From Amycolatopsis decaplanina DSM 44594 (GTDB lineage Bacteria; Actinomycetota; Actinomycetes; Mycobacteriales; Pseudonocardiaceae), in assembly GCF_000342005.1 (NCBI RefSeq), contig NZ_AOHO01000074.1, positions 496,001-560,000 of the forward strand: 64,000 nucleotides of DNA, written 5' to 3'. Made by a program: the position numbers and the translations under genes. The notes under the pieces were generated by a model. The model ran no database searches and was not told where the DNA came from. It saw nothing but the letters and a program-made list of their open reading frames with translations. How positions within the stretch are numbered: the first letter of the stretch is position 1; every line of letters starts with the position of its first letter. This document shows, piece by piece, positions 15,340 to 23,886 of this stretch.

Positions 15340-17970
15340 TCAGCCGGCACCCAAACAGACGAACGGCCGCCGGAACGGATCAACGGCGATGGTGTCCGCC
15401 AAGGCCGTCGCCGGTCCGGCGCCTTCGACGAGTCCACGGTGGTAATCGTCCATCGCGGCCGCCGCGGCCTCGTCACCGACTCGGCTCAACGGCGCGATCA
15501 CCGTCCGCGAACCGCTGGCGAGCAAAGCGCTGGCGAAACCGAGGACCTCGTCACCGGGCCGGATCCGGTTCAGCGCCAGTTCGCACGCCGCGAAGACGAC
15601 TTGCGACGGCGGCTGCGCGAGCCCGGCCATTTCGTGCGCGAAGAGCGCGCCGTCGGCCAGTTCCAGCCGGGAGAACAAGGCGTTTTCGGGCTCGTGCGCG
15701 CCGTGCGCGGCGATGTGCGCGAGCTTCGCGCCGTCCAACGCGCGCAAGACGGAGGTGATGGTCGCGTCGGCCCCGGCAAGCGTATGCGCGGTCCGGTAAT
15801 GCGTGGCGAGTTTCTCCAGCTCACCCCTGGTCCCCACGAGGCCAGGACCGCGGACGAGGACGACCTTCCGCCCGGGCGACCCCGTCGAGCGCTCGGCGCC
15901 CAGCCACGCCGTCGCCGACGGAGCGACGACGATCGGCCGCGACCGCAGCGCGGGCAGCACTCCCCACGGGACGGCGAACAACGGGCCGGTCGGCACGACG
16001 ACCAGGCCACGGTCCCCGAGCAGCGCTTCGAGCGGCCGGATCAGCTGGATGTCCAGCCGTTCGGCCTGTTTCCGCGCCGAACCGAGCACCGACTGAACCA
16101 ACGGCGCCGGCAGCCGATCCGGCGCGAGGGCGTCGAGATCGACGTTCAGCATCCGCGCGGACTCCGCCGCCCGCTCCGCCGAACCGAGCCGCACCAGTTC
16201 ACACTGCCCGCCGACGACGACCATCGCCACCAGGTCGTCCCCCGACGAAGCGAAACTCACCAGCGCGCGTTCGCCCAGTTCCTCGGCGACCTCGGCGAGC
16301 CGCACGATCGGCCGCGGCCTGCCCCATCGCCCCGTATGCCACCCGAGCCGATGCGCCTCGCGTAACCGCTCGGCGTGCTTCGCGCGCAACGCCGCCGTCG
16401 GATGCCCGTCATGCTGCGCCTGGTGGATCGCCTGATCGAGCCCTCGGACCTCACCGACCCGCTCGGCCAGCTCCGGATCGCTCGCCACAACCGGTTCGTA
16501 CCGGTAACTTTGCGCGCGGGTCCGCTCCGTCCAGCCGAACAACCGGGCCGCGTCGGCGCGCTCCAGCACGATCTTGACGGCCAGATCCGCCAGTTCCCTG
16601 CCGTGCAGCGCCATCCCGGACACGAGCTCGATTCCGCCCATCCGGTCACGGACGCGGTCGAGTTCGGTGAGCCCGGCCCGGATCTCCGCCAGCGCCCTGG
16701 TCTTGTCCCCCTCCGCCACCGCGAGTTCCGCACGGCAAAGCCTGCGCAACATCCGATAATCGACGGAGGTCAACCGCCCGGGACGTGGGATCCGGGCGAG
16801 CAACTCGGCGGCGCGCTTGCGTTTTCCCTTCCGCAGCTCGACCCGGACGGCCAGCATCCGCGCGAGCGCGGCCTGATCGACGAGCCTCGGCATCGGCATC
16901 CCGTTCGCCGCGCGCAGCGCGCGTGACGTCAGGATGGGCGGGATTTCGTTGGTGCGCAAAGCTTCCTGCACGTCAGCACGGAGACCGACGATGGTCGCGT
17001 TCGCGACGCAGGTCTGGCAGCCCCAGCGCAGCATCCTGCGGCGCGCGGACGCGGCATAGGAGCGGGCGAGTCCGAGATCGTCGCTCATCAGCGCCGCCGA
17101 CGCGCGATACAGCTCCACATCGGCGAGATCACGGCTGATGCTCCGCTGTGCGAGCATCGCCGGCAACACTTCGTCGAGGTGCCCTCCGGCTTCTTCGGCA
17201 AGCCCCGCCGTCAGCAACGCCTGGGCCTGGGCAAGCCGCAGCAGCGGATGCACCTCGATTCCCAGTGATCGGTAGATCCGTTCACTTTCCCCGAAGAACT
17301 TCAGCGCGGCCGGGACATTGCCGACGCGCAGCTCCAGTGACCCGAGCGGTCGCCTGGCGTCCGCCGCCTGGGAGCGCAAACGATGCCGCTCGGCCAACTC
17401 CATAGCGTGCGTGAGGTCGTCTCGAGCCCGGCGGACATCTCCCAACCGGGTGTAGGCCAGACCGCGCGTGACGAGCGTCCCGAGATACGGATCGAGCAGC
17501 GGAACCGGATCCGTCGAGGCGTCAAGCACCATCTGCCGGAACCTGAGAGAAGAATCGAAATAGGTGATGCTGTCCTCGTTACGACCCGCCGCCATCAAGA
17601 GCAGGGCGAAGTTGTGGTCGAGCCTGCCGGAAAGATCCGCCCGCAAAAGAGGATCGGAGACGGCGGGAAGCAACAGCCGGATATCGTCGAGGCTGGAGAG
17701 GCCGGCGGAAACCGCACCACTGGTCTCGGTGCCGATCGTGGCAATGGTCGAGGCGAGCCTGATGCGAACGGTCAACCATTCGTCACGATTCTTCGCCGAC
17801 ACAGGATGGATCGACTCGAGTACGCTCATCCCCCGGCGGAGCAGCCGGAGGGCTTCACGCTGACGCGCCGAGCAGCCCGCCTCCACACCGGCCAGGTGTA
17901 GTTCACGGGCCTTGCGAATGCTCTCGAGTTCATGAAGCGTAGTCACAGCCACTGAACTATGACAGCACAC
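15340..17970 (-). CDS. TPR-repeat CHAT-domain (caspase-like) protein
   Basis: About 870 residues. The first two thirds consist of helical repeats of TPR type. The last ~290 residues are a CHAT domain with its His (AHIAAHGAH, near residue 753) and Cys (VVFAACELALN, near 793) both present, so a cysteine-protease-like active site is intact. No membrane segment. The start is uncertain: GTG codons at 17970, 17952 and 17946 are all possible and none has a clear ribosome site. A 57-codon Cys/His-rich gene lies ~75-100 bp upstream on the same strand. CHAT proteins in bacteria are frequently parts of conflict or regulated-proteolysis systems; the role here is unknown. Confidence 0.88.
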   Translation of the reverse strand: MCCHSSVAVTTLHELESIRKARELHLAGVEAGCSARQREALRLLRRGMSVLESIHPVSAKNRDEWLTVRIRLASTIATIGTETSGAVSAGLSSLDDIRLLLPAVSDPLLRADLSGRLDHNFALLLMAAGRNEDSITYFDSSLRFRQMVLDASTDPVPLLDPYLGTLVTRGLAYTRLGDVRRARDDLTHAMELAERHRLRSQAADARRPLGSLELRVGNVPAALKFFGESERIYRSLGIEVHPLLRLAQAQALLTAGLAEEAGGHLDEVLPAMLAQRSISRDLADVELYRASAALMSDDLGLARSYAASARRRMLRWGCQTCVANATIVGLRADVQEALRTNEIPPILTSRALRAANGMPMPRLVDQAALARMLAVRVELRKGKRKRAAELLARIPRPGRLTSVDYRMLRRLCRAELAVAEGDKTRALAEIRAGLTELDRVRDRMGGIELVSGMALHGRELADLAVKIVLERADAARLFGWTERTRAQSYRYEPVVASDPELAERVGEVRGLDQAIHQAQHDGHPTAALRAKHAERLREAHRLGWHTGRWGRPRPIVRLAEVAEELGERALVSFASSGDDLVAMVVVGGQCELVRLGSAERAAESARMLNVDLDALAPDRLPAPLVQSVLGSARKQAERLDIQLIRPLEALLGDRGLVVVPTGPLFAVPWGVLPALRSRPIVVAPSATAWLGAERSTGSPGRKVVLVRGPGLVGTRGELEKLATHYRTAHTLAGADATITSVLRALDGAKLAHIAAHGAHEPENALFSRLELADGALFAHEMAGLAQPPSQVVFAACELALNRIRPGDEVLGFASALLASGSRTVIAPLSRVGDEAAAAAMDDYHRGLVEGAGPATALADTIAVDPFRRPFVCLGAG

Positions 17971-18042
17971 TCCGTAGCCGAAGGAAGCCCGCCGCCGGGA
18001 AAGTCCGACGAGCGGGCGACTTCCTTCAACCGGCGAAGCTGC

Positions 18043-18216
18043 TCACGGGGTGGGCGGGGGTGTCTGAGCGCAGCCACCCGAGCATTCCAGCAGCTTGTCG
18101 CGGTAGTGCTCACAGTCCGGGCTGTGCTCGTGCTGCGGCAGGTCAGGCTTGGACTGAGCCGGGTCGACCGGCTCCTCCTCGCCGATGGCGTCCTTGACAT
18201 CCGTAGGCGTCGACAT
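18043..18216 (-). CDS. 57-residue acidic Cys/His-rich protein upstream of the CHAT gene
   Basis: An ATG at 18216 is preceded by GGGGAGGAG at good spacing, one of the best ribosome sites in the window, and the frame ends in TGA at 18043. The product is acidic in its first half (DAIGEEEPVDPA) and then carries the pattern H-x-H-x3-C-x-H-x7-C-x3-C (His29, His31, Cys35, His37, Cys45, Cys49), which could bind zinc or form a disulfide. The tail is TPPPTP. No family was recognised. Same strand as the CHAT gene, so co-transcription is likely; substrate, activator or inhibitor of the CHAT protein are all possible. Confidence 0.65.
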   Translation of the reverse strand: MSTPTDVKDAIGEEEPVDPAQSKPDLPQHEHSPDCEHYRDKLLECSGGCAQTPPPTP

Positions 18217-18582
18217 TTGACGATCTCCTCCCCTGGCGATCTTTCTTTGTCGTACCCGGCGACCCCATTACGGCGGCCCCCTCTGCCCGCAAGCCCTCTT
18301 CCTGCGAACGGGGCAATAGTGCCACAACGGAGCAGTGATCGGGAGTTTTTACCTACACTGAGTCATCGGCGGCACCCGAAAGAGGGACGCCTGGTTAGCG
18401 AGTCTCACGACTTTGTGCCAAATGGCCGCACCGCGCTCAGCGATGACCGCGAATCGAGATCATTTCACTGCGCCATCCGGCCTAAAATTCAAACTTCTTG
18501 TGGCACAAGGGTTTCCGGCTACGAGAGCGGGGAATTCACGGCCTGTCGGGGGTAGACCGGCGAACATCCGGAGGAGATAACG
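18217..18582. other. Divergent intergenic region
   Basis: 366 bp without a convincing gene, between the 57-residue ORF (minus) and the membrane-anchored gene (plus). It is less GC-rich than its flanks around 18340-18510 and contains a short palindrome CTTGTGGCACAAG near 18490. It presumably holds both promoters. No clear -35/-10 pair was identified. Confidence 0.5.
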
Positions 18583-19215
18583 ATGTCCACCTGGTTGGTC
18601 ATCATCATCGTCATCGCCGCGATCCTGGCGGTGGGAGCGGCCGCTTGGTTCGTCATCGCGGGACAGCGCAGGCGGCGGTTGCGTGAGACGTTCGGACCCG
18701 AATACGACCGGGCCGTCAAGGAACACGAAAGTCCACGGGAAGCGGAACGTGAGCTTTCGTCGCGGGTGAAACGACATTCGTATCTCGACATCCGGCCGCT
18801 GCCGAAGACCACAAAGGACCGGTACGCGCAGGAATGGGCGCTGATCCAGGAACAGTTCGTCGATCGTCCGTCCGGTGCGGTCGTCGAGGCGGACCGGGTC
18901 CTGGTCTCCTTGATGGCCGAGCGCGGTTATCCGACCGAAGGGTACGACCAGCAGCTCGCGGATCTGTCAGTCCGGCACGCCAACGCGCTGCGACACTACC
19001 GCGCCGGGCACGACACGCTGGTGCGCCAACGGGAATCCGAAATGTCCACAGAGGACATGCGGGAAGCGATGAAGCACTATCGCGAGGTGTTCGAAGATCT
19101 GTTGACCGATGCCGGCGAAGGAGCGGAAAGCCATGGAAAGCAGGCGCTTGGAAACCGAGGGAACGGAACGCGTCGCGGGGACGACGGATCGGCTCGACGA
19201 GGAACGGACCGATGA
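18583..19215 (+). CDS. Membrane-anchored protein of unknown function
   Basis: A 210-residue protein beginning with one strong N-terminal transmembrane helix (STWLVIIIVIAAILAVGA) followed by basic residues, so the rest is probably cytoplasmic. A helical region around residues 80-110 (YAQEWALIQEQFVDRP) is similar to a region of the next gene's product (FRDSWQSIQTAFVDDP), implying a shared domain. Start ATG with CGGAGGAG upstream. It overlaps the next gene by 83 bp in another frame. Confidence 0.75.
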   Translation: MSTWLVIIIVIAAILAVGAAAWFVIAGQRRRRLRETFGPEYDRAVKEHESPREAERELSSRVKRHSYLDIRPLPKTTKDRYAQEWALIQEQFVDRPSGAVVEADRVLVSLMAERGYPTEGYDQQLADLSVRHANALRHYRAGHDTLVRQRESEMSTEDMREAMKHYREVFEDLLTDAGEGAESHGKQALGNRGNGTRRGDDGSARRGTDR

Positions 19216-19552
19216 CGGCACCGGTCAGGCCTTGAGCACCGAGGACCTGGTTGCCGCCGAGCCCGAGCGCACCACCGAAGACGAAGCACAGACGTTGTTC
19301 GACAACGTCGACGTCGACAGGTTCCGCGACAGCTGGCAGAGCATCCAGACGGCCTTTGTGGACGATCCGCGGCGAGCGGTCAAGGAGGCCGACGAACTCG
19401 TCGCGGTCGTGATCCAGAACCTGGCCACGACCTTCGCGGATCACAAGAAGGAACTGGAATCCGCGTGGAGCCAGGGTGAACCGGCCACCGAAGACCTCCG
19501 GATCGCGCTGCGCCGTTACCGGTCGTTCTTCAACCAGTTGCTGAGCGCATAG
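19133..19552 (+). CDS. Soluble paralogue of the preceding membrane-anchored protein
   Basis: A 139-residue protein lacking a transmembrane segment. Its first ~60 residues are charged and probably disordered; the rest (DRFRDSWQSIQTAFVDDP, then EADELVAVVIQNL and a final LRRYRSFFNQLLSA helix) matches the pattern in the preceding product. ATG at 19133 chosen because AAGGAG lies upstream. Its TAG stop falls inside the left arm of a 76-nt palindrome. Function unknown; a soluble/anchored pair could form hetero-oligomers. Confidence 0.72.
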   Translation: MESRRLETEGTERVAGTTDRLDEERTDDGTGQALSTEDLVAAEPERTTEDEAQTLFDNVDVDRFRDSWQSIQTAFVDDPRRAVKEADELVAVVIQNLATTFADHKKELESAWSQGEPATEDLRIALRRYRSFFNQLLSA

Positions 19553-19620
19553 GCAAAAGCTCGTGAGTGGCAAGGACGGTTAGAACCGTCCTTGCCACTC
19601 ACGAGCTTTTGCCTATGCGC
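19545..19620. repeat. 76-nt perfect palindrome (extended copy b of the CTCGTGAGTGG family)
   Basis: Two perfectly complementary 37-bp arms around AG. The core is the same 46-nt element found at 14534, 25032 and 47512. Here the symmetry extends outward through GCGCATAGGCAAAAG on both sides, so the 3' ends (including GCATAG stops) of the two convergent genes are identical. Confidence 0.92.
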
Positions 19621-19822
19621 CGGCCGTCGCCAGTCCGAAGAACGGCACCGCCAGGCTGAAGAGCGCGTAGACCCGGCAGATCCGGTCGAGCGCACGCAGC
19701 ACGGACAGTCCGGAAACCGGTTCGGCGAAGGCCTTCCGCGCGGCGCCGGGGAACATGCTCGCCGCGACGGTGACCGGACGGACCGCGATGACGGCGGCGA
19801 GCATATGGAGGACTTTCGACAC
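19613..19822 (-). pseudogene. Truncated small membrane protein (resembles the first half of DUF2269-like proteins)
   Basis: A 69-codon frame from a GTG at 19822. It encodes two hydrophobic helices (LHMLAAVIAVRPVTVAAS and VYALFSLAVPFFGLATA) joined by a conserved-looking loop, and stops inside the palindrome. Proteins of this type normally continue with two more helices, so this looks like a 5' remnant cut by formation of the palindrome. It could still encode a short two-helix protein. Confidence 0.5.
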
Positions 19823-19977
19823 GCCGCCGAGCCTATGATCGTCACCCCGGTGTCCGGTACTAGTGTTTTCGACAGATATCACAGGATTCCGGCCACGCAC
19901 TACGTCCGGCGACGTACGCCGGATGCCGCTTGGGAACGGATGTGGCGAGGGCCTCTCCCGGGACACCATTCGTCACC

Positions 19978-20874
19978 ATGAACCTTCCCGTGGACACAGA
20001 CGAACTCACGAAACGGTACGGCGGGCATCTCGCCGTCGACCGGATGAAACTGACCGTGCTGCCCGGCGAGATCTACGGCTTCCTCGGCCCGAACGGCGCG
20101 GGCAAGACGACGACGTTGCGGATGCTGCTGGGACTCGTCCGGCCGACTTCCGGCGGCGTCCGGTTGTTCGGCAAGCCTCCCGGCGATCTCGACGGGGTCG
20201 GCGCGCTGATCGAATCGCCGGGGTTCTACCCGTACCTTTCCGGTTCGGACAATCTCAAGGTGCTGGCCAGGTACAGCGGAACGGATCCGCTGCGCGTCGG
20301 CGAGGTGCTCGCGATGGTCGACCTCGCCGATCGCGGCAAGGACCGGTACTCGACCTACTCCCTCGGCATGAAGCAGCGGCTCGGTGTCGCGGCGGCACTG
20401 CTGAAGGATCCGCGGCTGCTGATCCTCGACGAGCCGACCAACGGGCTCGACCCGGCCGGGATGGCCGACATGCGGGTGCTGATCCGGCGGCTCGGCGCGG
20501 AGGGTTGCACCGTGCTGCTGTCGAGCCACCTGCTGGGCGAGGTCCAGCAGATCTGCGACCGCGTCGGTGTCGTCTCGCACGGGCGGCTGGTCGCGGAGAA
20601 CACGGTGGCCGAACTACGCGGCGGCACGGTGCTGCACATCGAGACCGACGAGGTCATGCGCGCCGCCGAACTGGTGCGGCACTGGATCGGCACGGAGAAC
20701 GTTCGCGCGAGCGGGACAGGGCTCGATCTGACCGTCGACCCGGAACGCGCGTCGTGGCTCAACCGCGAACTCGTCACGGAAGGGATCCCGGTGCGCGAAC
20801 TGCATGTCCGCGAACGGGATCTGGAACAGGTCTTCTTCGAGCTCACCGGAGAGGTGGCAGGTCATGTGGGGTAG
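19978..20874 (+). CDS. ABC transporter ATP-binding protein
   Basis: A 298-residue ATPase with Walker A (GPNGAGKTT), a YSLGMKQR signature replacing LSGGQ as in export-type bacitracin/drug transporter ATPases, Walker B (LLILDEP) and the switch His (SSHLL). The ~80-residue C-terminal extension (VREL-HVRERDLEQVFFELTG) is typical of this exporter group. It overlaps the permease start by 11 bp. The pair probably exports a drug, peptide or lipid. Confidence 0.92.
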   Translation: MNLPVDTDELTKRYGGHLAVDRMKLTVLPGEIYGFLGPNGAGKTTTLRMLLGLVRPTSGGVRLFGKPPGDLDGVGALIESPGFYPYLSGSDNLKVLARYSGTDPLRVGEVLAMVDLADRGKDRYSTYSLGMKQRLGVAAALLKDPRLLILDEPTNGLDPAGMADMRVLIRRLGAEGCTVLLSSHLLGEVQQICDRVGVVSHGRLVAENTVAELRGGTVLHIETDEVMRAAELVRHWIGTENVRASGTGLDLTVDPERASWLNRELVTEGIPVRELHVRERDLEQVFFELTGEVAGHVG

Positions 20875-21688
20875 CTGCACCGCCGAGCTGACGAAACTCG
20901 TCCGGCGTCCGGCGAACTGGTTCATGCTGGGGATCGCGGTCGTGCTCGGCCTGACCTTCACCTATCTGCTGCCGCTCGCGGGCGCGGCGGGTTCGTCGAG
21001 CGGGGCACCCGGCACGGATCGAGGACTGGCCGCGACCCTGCCGTCACATCTGGTCGGCAACTCGATCGGCGGGCTGCCGGTGTTCCTCGGGGCGATCCTG
21101 CTCGTGATCGGCGTACTGGCCGTTGGCACCGAGTACGGCTGGAGCACGTGGAAAACCGTGCTGACGCAGGGACCTTCGCGTCTCACCGTCTACAGTGGAA
21201 AGTTGTTCGCATTGGCCGTCGCGTCACTGACCGTCGTGCTGGCGAGCTTCGCGACCGGCGCGATCACGAGCGCGCTCATCGCCTCCTCGGAGGGCGAGCC
21301 GATGAACTGGCCCGCGTTCGGCTCGCTGCTGACGGGGATCGGCGCGGGCTGGCTGATCGCGATGACCTGGGCGGCTCTCGGCGCGGCCCTCGCCATCGCG
21401 ATGCGCGGGGTGGCGCTGCCGATCGGGCTCGGCCTGGTGTGGCTGCTGGTGGTCCAGAACCTGCTGTTCGGGGTAGCGGCCCCGCTGGTGGACTGGGTCG
21501 GCACGCTTCAGCTGGCGCTGCCGGGAGCCAACGCCGGTTCGCTGGCCGCGTCGCTCGGCGCTTCGGGCGCGACGCCGGGAGTCGGGGAACTCGTCGGTGT
21601 CTCGCAGGCGACGCTGGTGGTGGCCGGCTACCTGGTGGTCTTCGCCGGTCTCGGCGGCTGGATGTTGCGGCGCCGGGATGTCCTCTGA
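20864..21688 (+). CDS. ABC transporter permease (ABC-2 type)
   Basis: A 274-residue membrane protein with six hydrophobic segments. The N-terminal CTAELTKLVRRPANW motif is common in ABC-2 permeases and GTEYGWSTWKTVLTQGPSR matches the conserved cytoplasmic loop. ATG at 20864 lies inside the end of the ATPase gene, so translation is coupled. Its TGA is 2 bp from a palindrome that separates it from the convergent aldo/keto reductase gene. Confidence 0.9.
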   Translation: MWGSCTAELTKLVRRPANWFMLGIAVVLGLTFTYLLPLAGAAGSSSGAPGTDRGLAATLPSHLVGNSIGGLPVFLGAILLVIGVLAVGTEYGWSTWKTVLTQGPSRLTVYSGKLFALAVASLTVVLASFATGAITSALIASSEGEPMNWPAFGSLLTGIGAGWLIAMTWAALGAALAIAMRGVALPIGLGLVWLLVVQNLLFGVAAPLVDWVGTLQLALPGANAGSLAASLGASGATPGVGELVGVSQATLVVAGYLVVFAGLGGWMLRRRDVL

Positions 21689-21690
21689 AA

Positions 21691-21745
21691 GTCCGTGAAG
21701 GCCTCCTTCGCTGTCTTGAGGGTAGGGAAGGAGGCCTTCACGGAC
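21691..21745. terminator. Bidirectional hairpin between convergent genes (GTGAAGGCCTCCTTC family)
   Basis: Perfect 19-bp arms (GTCCGTGAAGGCCTCCTTC and complement) with a 17-nt loop, filling the whole gap between two convergent stops. A related hairpin lies at 42865-42919. Probably a shared terminator. Confidence 0.75.
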
Positions 21746-21747
21746 CG

Positions 21748-22605
21748 TTAGACGAGGGCGTCGAGATCCGCGATGACGTCCGCGGGCAGCTCGAGTTTCG
21801 CGGCGGCGACGTTCTCGCGCAGGTGCGACGGCGACGACGTACCCGGGATCACCAGGATGTTCGGCGACCGCTGGAGCAGCCACGCGAGCGCGACCTGCAT
21901 CGGCGTCGCGTCGACACGGCGGGCGCAGTCGTCGAGGACGCCGGACTGCAGTGGCGTGAACCCGCCGAGCGGGAAGTACGGCACGAACGGGATGTTGATG
22001 GCCGCGAGGGCGTCGAGCAGGTCGTCGTTGGCTCGGTTCGCGACGTTGTACTCGTTCTGCACGCAGACGACCGGCGCGATGGCGCGGGCTTCCTTGACCT
22101 GTTCCGCCGAGACGTGGCTCAGGCCGAGGTGCCGGATCAACCCCTGCTGCCGCAGTTCGGCGAGCACCTCGAACGGCTCCGTGATCGAGACCGGGATCGG
22201 GAAGACGCCGTGCTCCCCCGCGAGCCGCAGGTTGACGACGTCGAGCACGTCGACGCCGAGGTTGCGCAGGTTGTCGTGGACCGCGGAGGTCAGCTCCTCC
22301 CGCGAGAGCGCCGAAGGCCAGCCCTTGTCCGGAGACCGCTTCGCGCCGACCTTCGTGACGATGTGCAGCTCGTCCGGGTACGGGTGCAGCGCCTCGCGGA
22401 TCAGCTCGTTGACCGTGTGCGGACCGTAGAAGTCGCTGGTGTCGATGTGGGTCACGCCAAGCTCGACCGCCTCGCGGAGGACGGCGATCGCGGTTTCGCG
22501 GTCGCTCGGCGGCCCCCAGATGCCGGGGCCGGACAGCCGCATGGCGCCGTAGCCCATCCGGCTCACGGTGAGATCGCCGAGAGTGAGAGTGCCGCCTGGG
22601 CTCAT
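21748..22605 (-). CDS. Aldo/keto reductase
   Basis: A 285-residue TIM-barrel oxidoreductase. Tetrad residues are visible as Asp (THIDTSDFYG), Tyr in the same motif and Lys (IVTKVGAKR); the usual catalytic His position (VVNLRL) carries Asn, as in some members of the family. The NADPH-binding end (ILVIPGTSSPSHLREN) is present. Starts at ATG 22605. Substrate unknown; divergent neighbours give no clear hint. Confidence 0.9.
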   Translation of the reverse strand: MSPGGTLTLGDLTVSRMGYGAMRLSGPGIWGPPSDRETAIAVLREAVELGVTHIDTSDFYGPHTVNELIREALHPYPDELHIVTKVGAKRSPDKGWPSALSREELTSAVHDNLRNLGVDVLDVVNLRLAGEHGVFPIPVSITEPFEVLAELRQQGLIRHLGLSHVSAEQVKEARAIAPVVCVQNEYNVANRANDDLLDALAAINIPFVPYFPLGGFTPLQSGVLDDCARRVDATPMQVALAWLLQRSPNILVIPGTSSPSHLRENVAAAKLELPADVIADLDALV

Positions 22606-22676
22606 GATCGCTCCTTGTGCAAGTGGGTTCCGCCCACCTTATGCAGGTTCGGCCTGCCCGGCGCGTGCGGGAAGGG

Positions 22677-22695
22677 AGCAAGGGACCTTTGCTAA
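22677..22695. repeat. AGCAAGGGACCTTTGCTA element at a gene end
   Basis: One copy of the palindromic AGCAAGGGACCTTTGCT family. Read on the minus strand it begins TTAGCAAAGGTCCC and supplies the TAG stop of the TetR gene. Confidence 0.75.
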
Positions 22696-23375
22696 CACCC
22701 GGGCCTCTGACCTGCGCGAACGACCAGGCCGACCAGCTGGTTCGCCAGCCCTTCGGTCAATCCGTCGACGAACATCGCGTGGCCGGCGGGCGCTCCGCGT
22801 TCGGCCAGGACCGTCGCCACGGCCTCGCCTGGGTTCGCGTACGGCCACAGTCCCGCGACGAGGATGAAGACGGCCTTCGCGAAGTGTCCGGCCGCTTCGG
22901 CGTCCAACGGGACCTGGGCACGGACGACCTCGGCGAGCCGTTCGGTCCGGTCACCGGCCCGGCCTTTGAACGTGCGGGCGGTCTCCACGGAGATGTTGCG
23001 TTCGAGCACGGCGGCCATCGTGCTGATCAGCTCGCACAGCAGTCGCTGCCGCGAGATCGACGTCGCGATGACACTCGCGACACGCACTTCGCGCTCGTGC
23101 CCAGGCTTCGCGCCGTCAGGGGCGCTTAGCTCGCCTTCGAGTTCGTCGAGCCACGCGACCCAGACCGAGTCGAGGACTTCCAGGAAGATCGCTTCGCGGC
23201 TGTCGAAGTACCGCAGCACGTTCGACTTCGCCAAGCCCACACGGTCGCTCAGTTCTCGGAGGCTGATCCGGGAGACGGGCCGCTCGGACAGGAGTTCGCG
23301 CGCCGCACCGAGAATCGCCGTTCGCCGGGCCTCGACCTGTTCCGGCCGCCGTGCGCGCTGGAAGTCGGTGACCAC
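22692..23375 (-). CDS. TetR-family regulator
   Basis: A 227-residue protein with an N-terminal helix-turn-helix (ISLRELSDRVGLAKS, then VLRYFDSREAIFLEVL). The frame is open well upstream, so the start is uncertain: GTG at 23375 gives a normal N-terminus (VTDFQRARRPEQVEARR), GTG at 23384 is the alternative, and neither has a ribosome site. It may be leaderless. Stop codon is provided by the AGCAAGGGACC repeat. It may regulate the adjacent aldo/keto reductase. Confidence 0.85.
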   Translation of the reverse strand: MVTDFQRARRPEQVEARRTAILGAARELLSERPVSRISLRELSDRVGLAKSNVLRYFDSREAIFLEVLDSVWVAWLDELEGELSAPDGAKPGHEREVRVASVIATSISRQRLLCELISTMAAVLERNISVETARTFKGRAGDRTERLAEVVRAQVPLDAEAAGHFAKAVFILVAGLWPYANPGEAVATVLAERGAPAGHAMFVDGLTEGLANQLVGLVVRAGQRPGC

Positions 23376-23404
23376 GCGCCGCACGGTACCAGACCACCCG
23401 GCTG

Positions 23405-23818
23405 TTATTCGGCGTTCGCGGCCCTCCTGGTCTGCACCCGCTTGTAGCTCCAGATCAGCAACGCGAACAGGATGAGCCCGGAGAGGATCAGGCTCGACCC
23501 GGTGCTCCAGCCCCCGAGCGGCAGCCCGGGCACGAGTCCCCACACGATCCCCGCGGCCAGCAGGCCCAGCCCCGCCAGCACCGAACCCGCGATGCGCAGT
23601 GGAGAGGAAACACTGTCCTCGGCCGCCTTCATCGCCCTGTCGCGGATCGGATCGACGTACTTCTCCACCGCGGGGAACTCCGAGGCCAGCACGAGCAGAC
23701 CCGCGAGCACCAGCAGCAGCCCCGGTCCGGGCAGCACGAGAAGCGCGATGCCGACCGCCAGGAGAATGACGCCCGCGATCAGGATCAGGGCCTGCTTCAC
23801 GGGTTTTCCGATGCCCAC
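23405..23818 (-). CDS. Putative membrane protein, PGPGW (TIGR02611-like) family
   Basis: A 137-residue protein with two hydrophobic hairpins: a glycine-rich pair around LLVLPGPGLLLVLAGLLVLA (residues 20-45), then two C-terminal helices. The PGPG motif marks the family; its function is unknown. GTG at 23818 has GAGGAG upstream. Head-to-tail with the TetR gene (30 bp). Confidence 0.8.
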   Translation of the reverse strand: MGIGKPVKQALILIAGVILLAVGIALLVLPGPGLLLVLAGLLVLASEFPAVEKYVDPIRDRAMKAAEDSVSSPLRIAGSVLAGLGLLAAGIVWGLVPGLPLGGWSTGSSLILSGLILFALLIWSYKRVQTRRAANAE

Positions 23819-23886
23819 CGTCGTCTCCTCGTCGTCGTCCCTCTCATCGATTGTGCCGGTCGCGCCGGGAAAACGCCGGTCATGGA

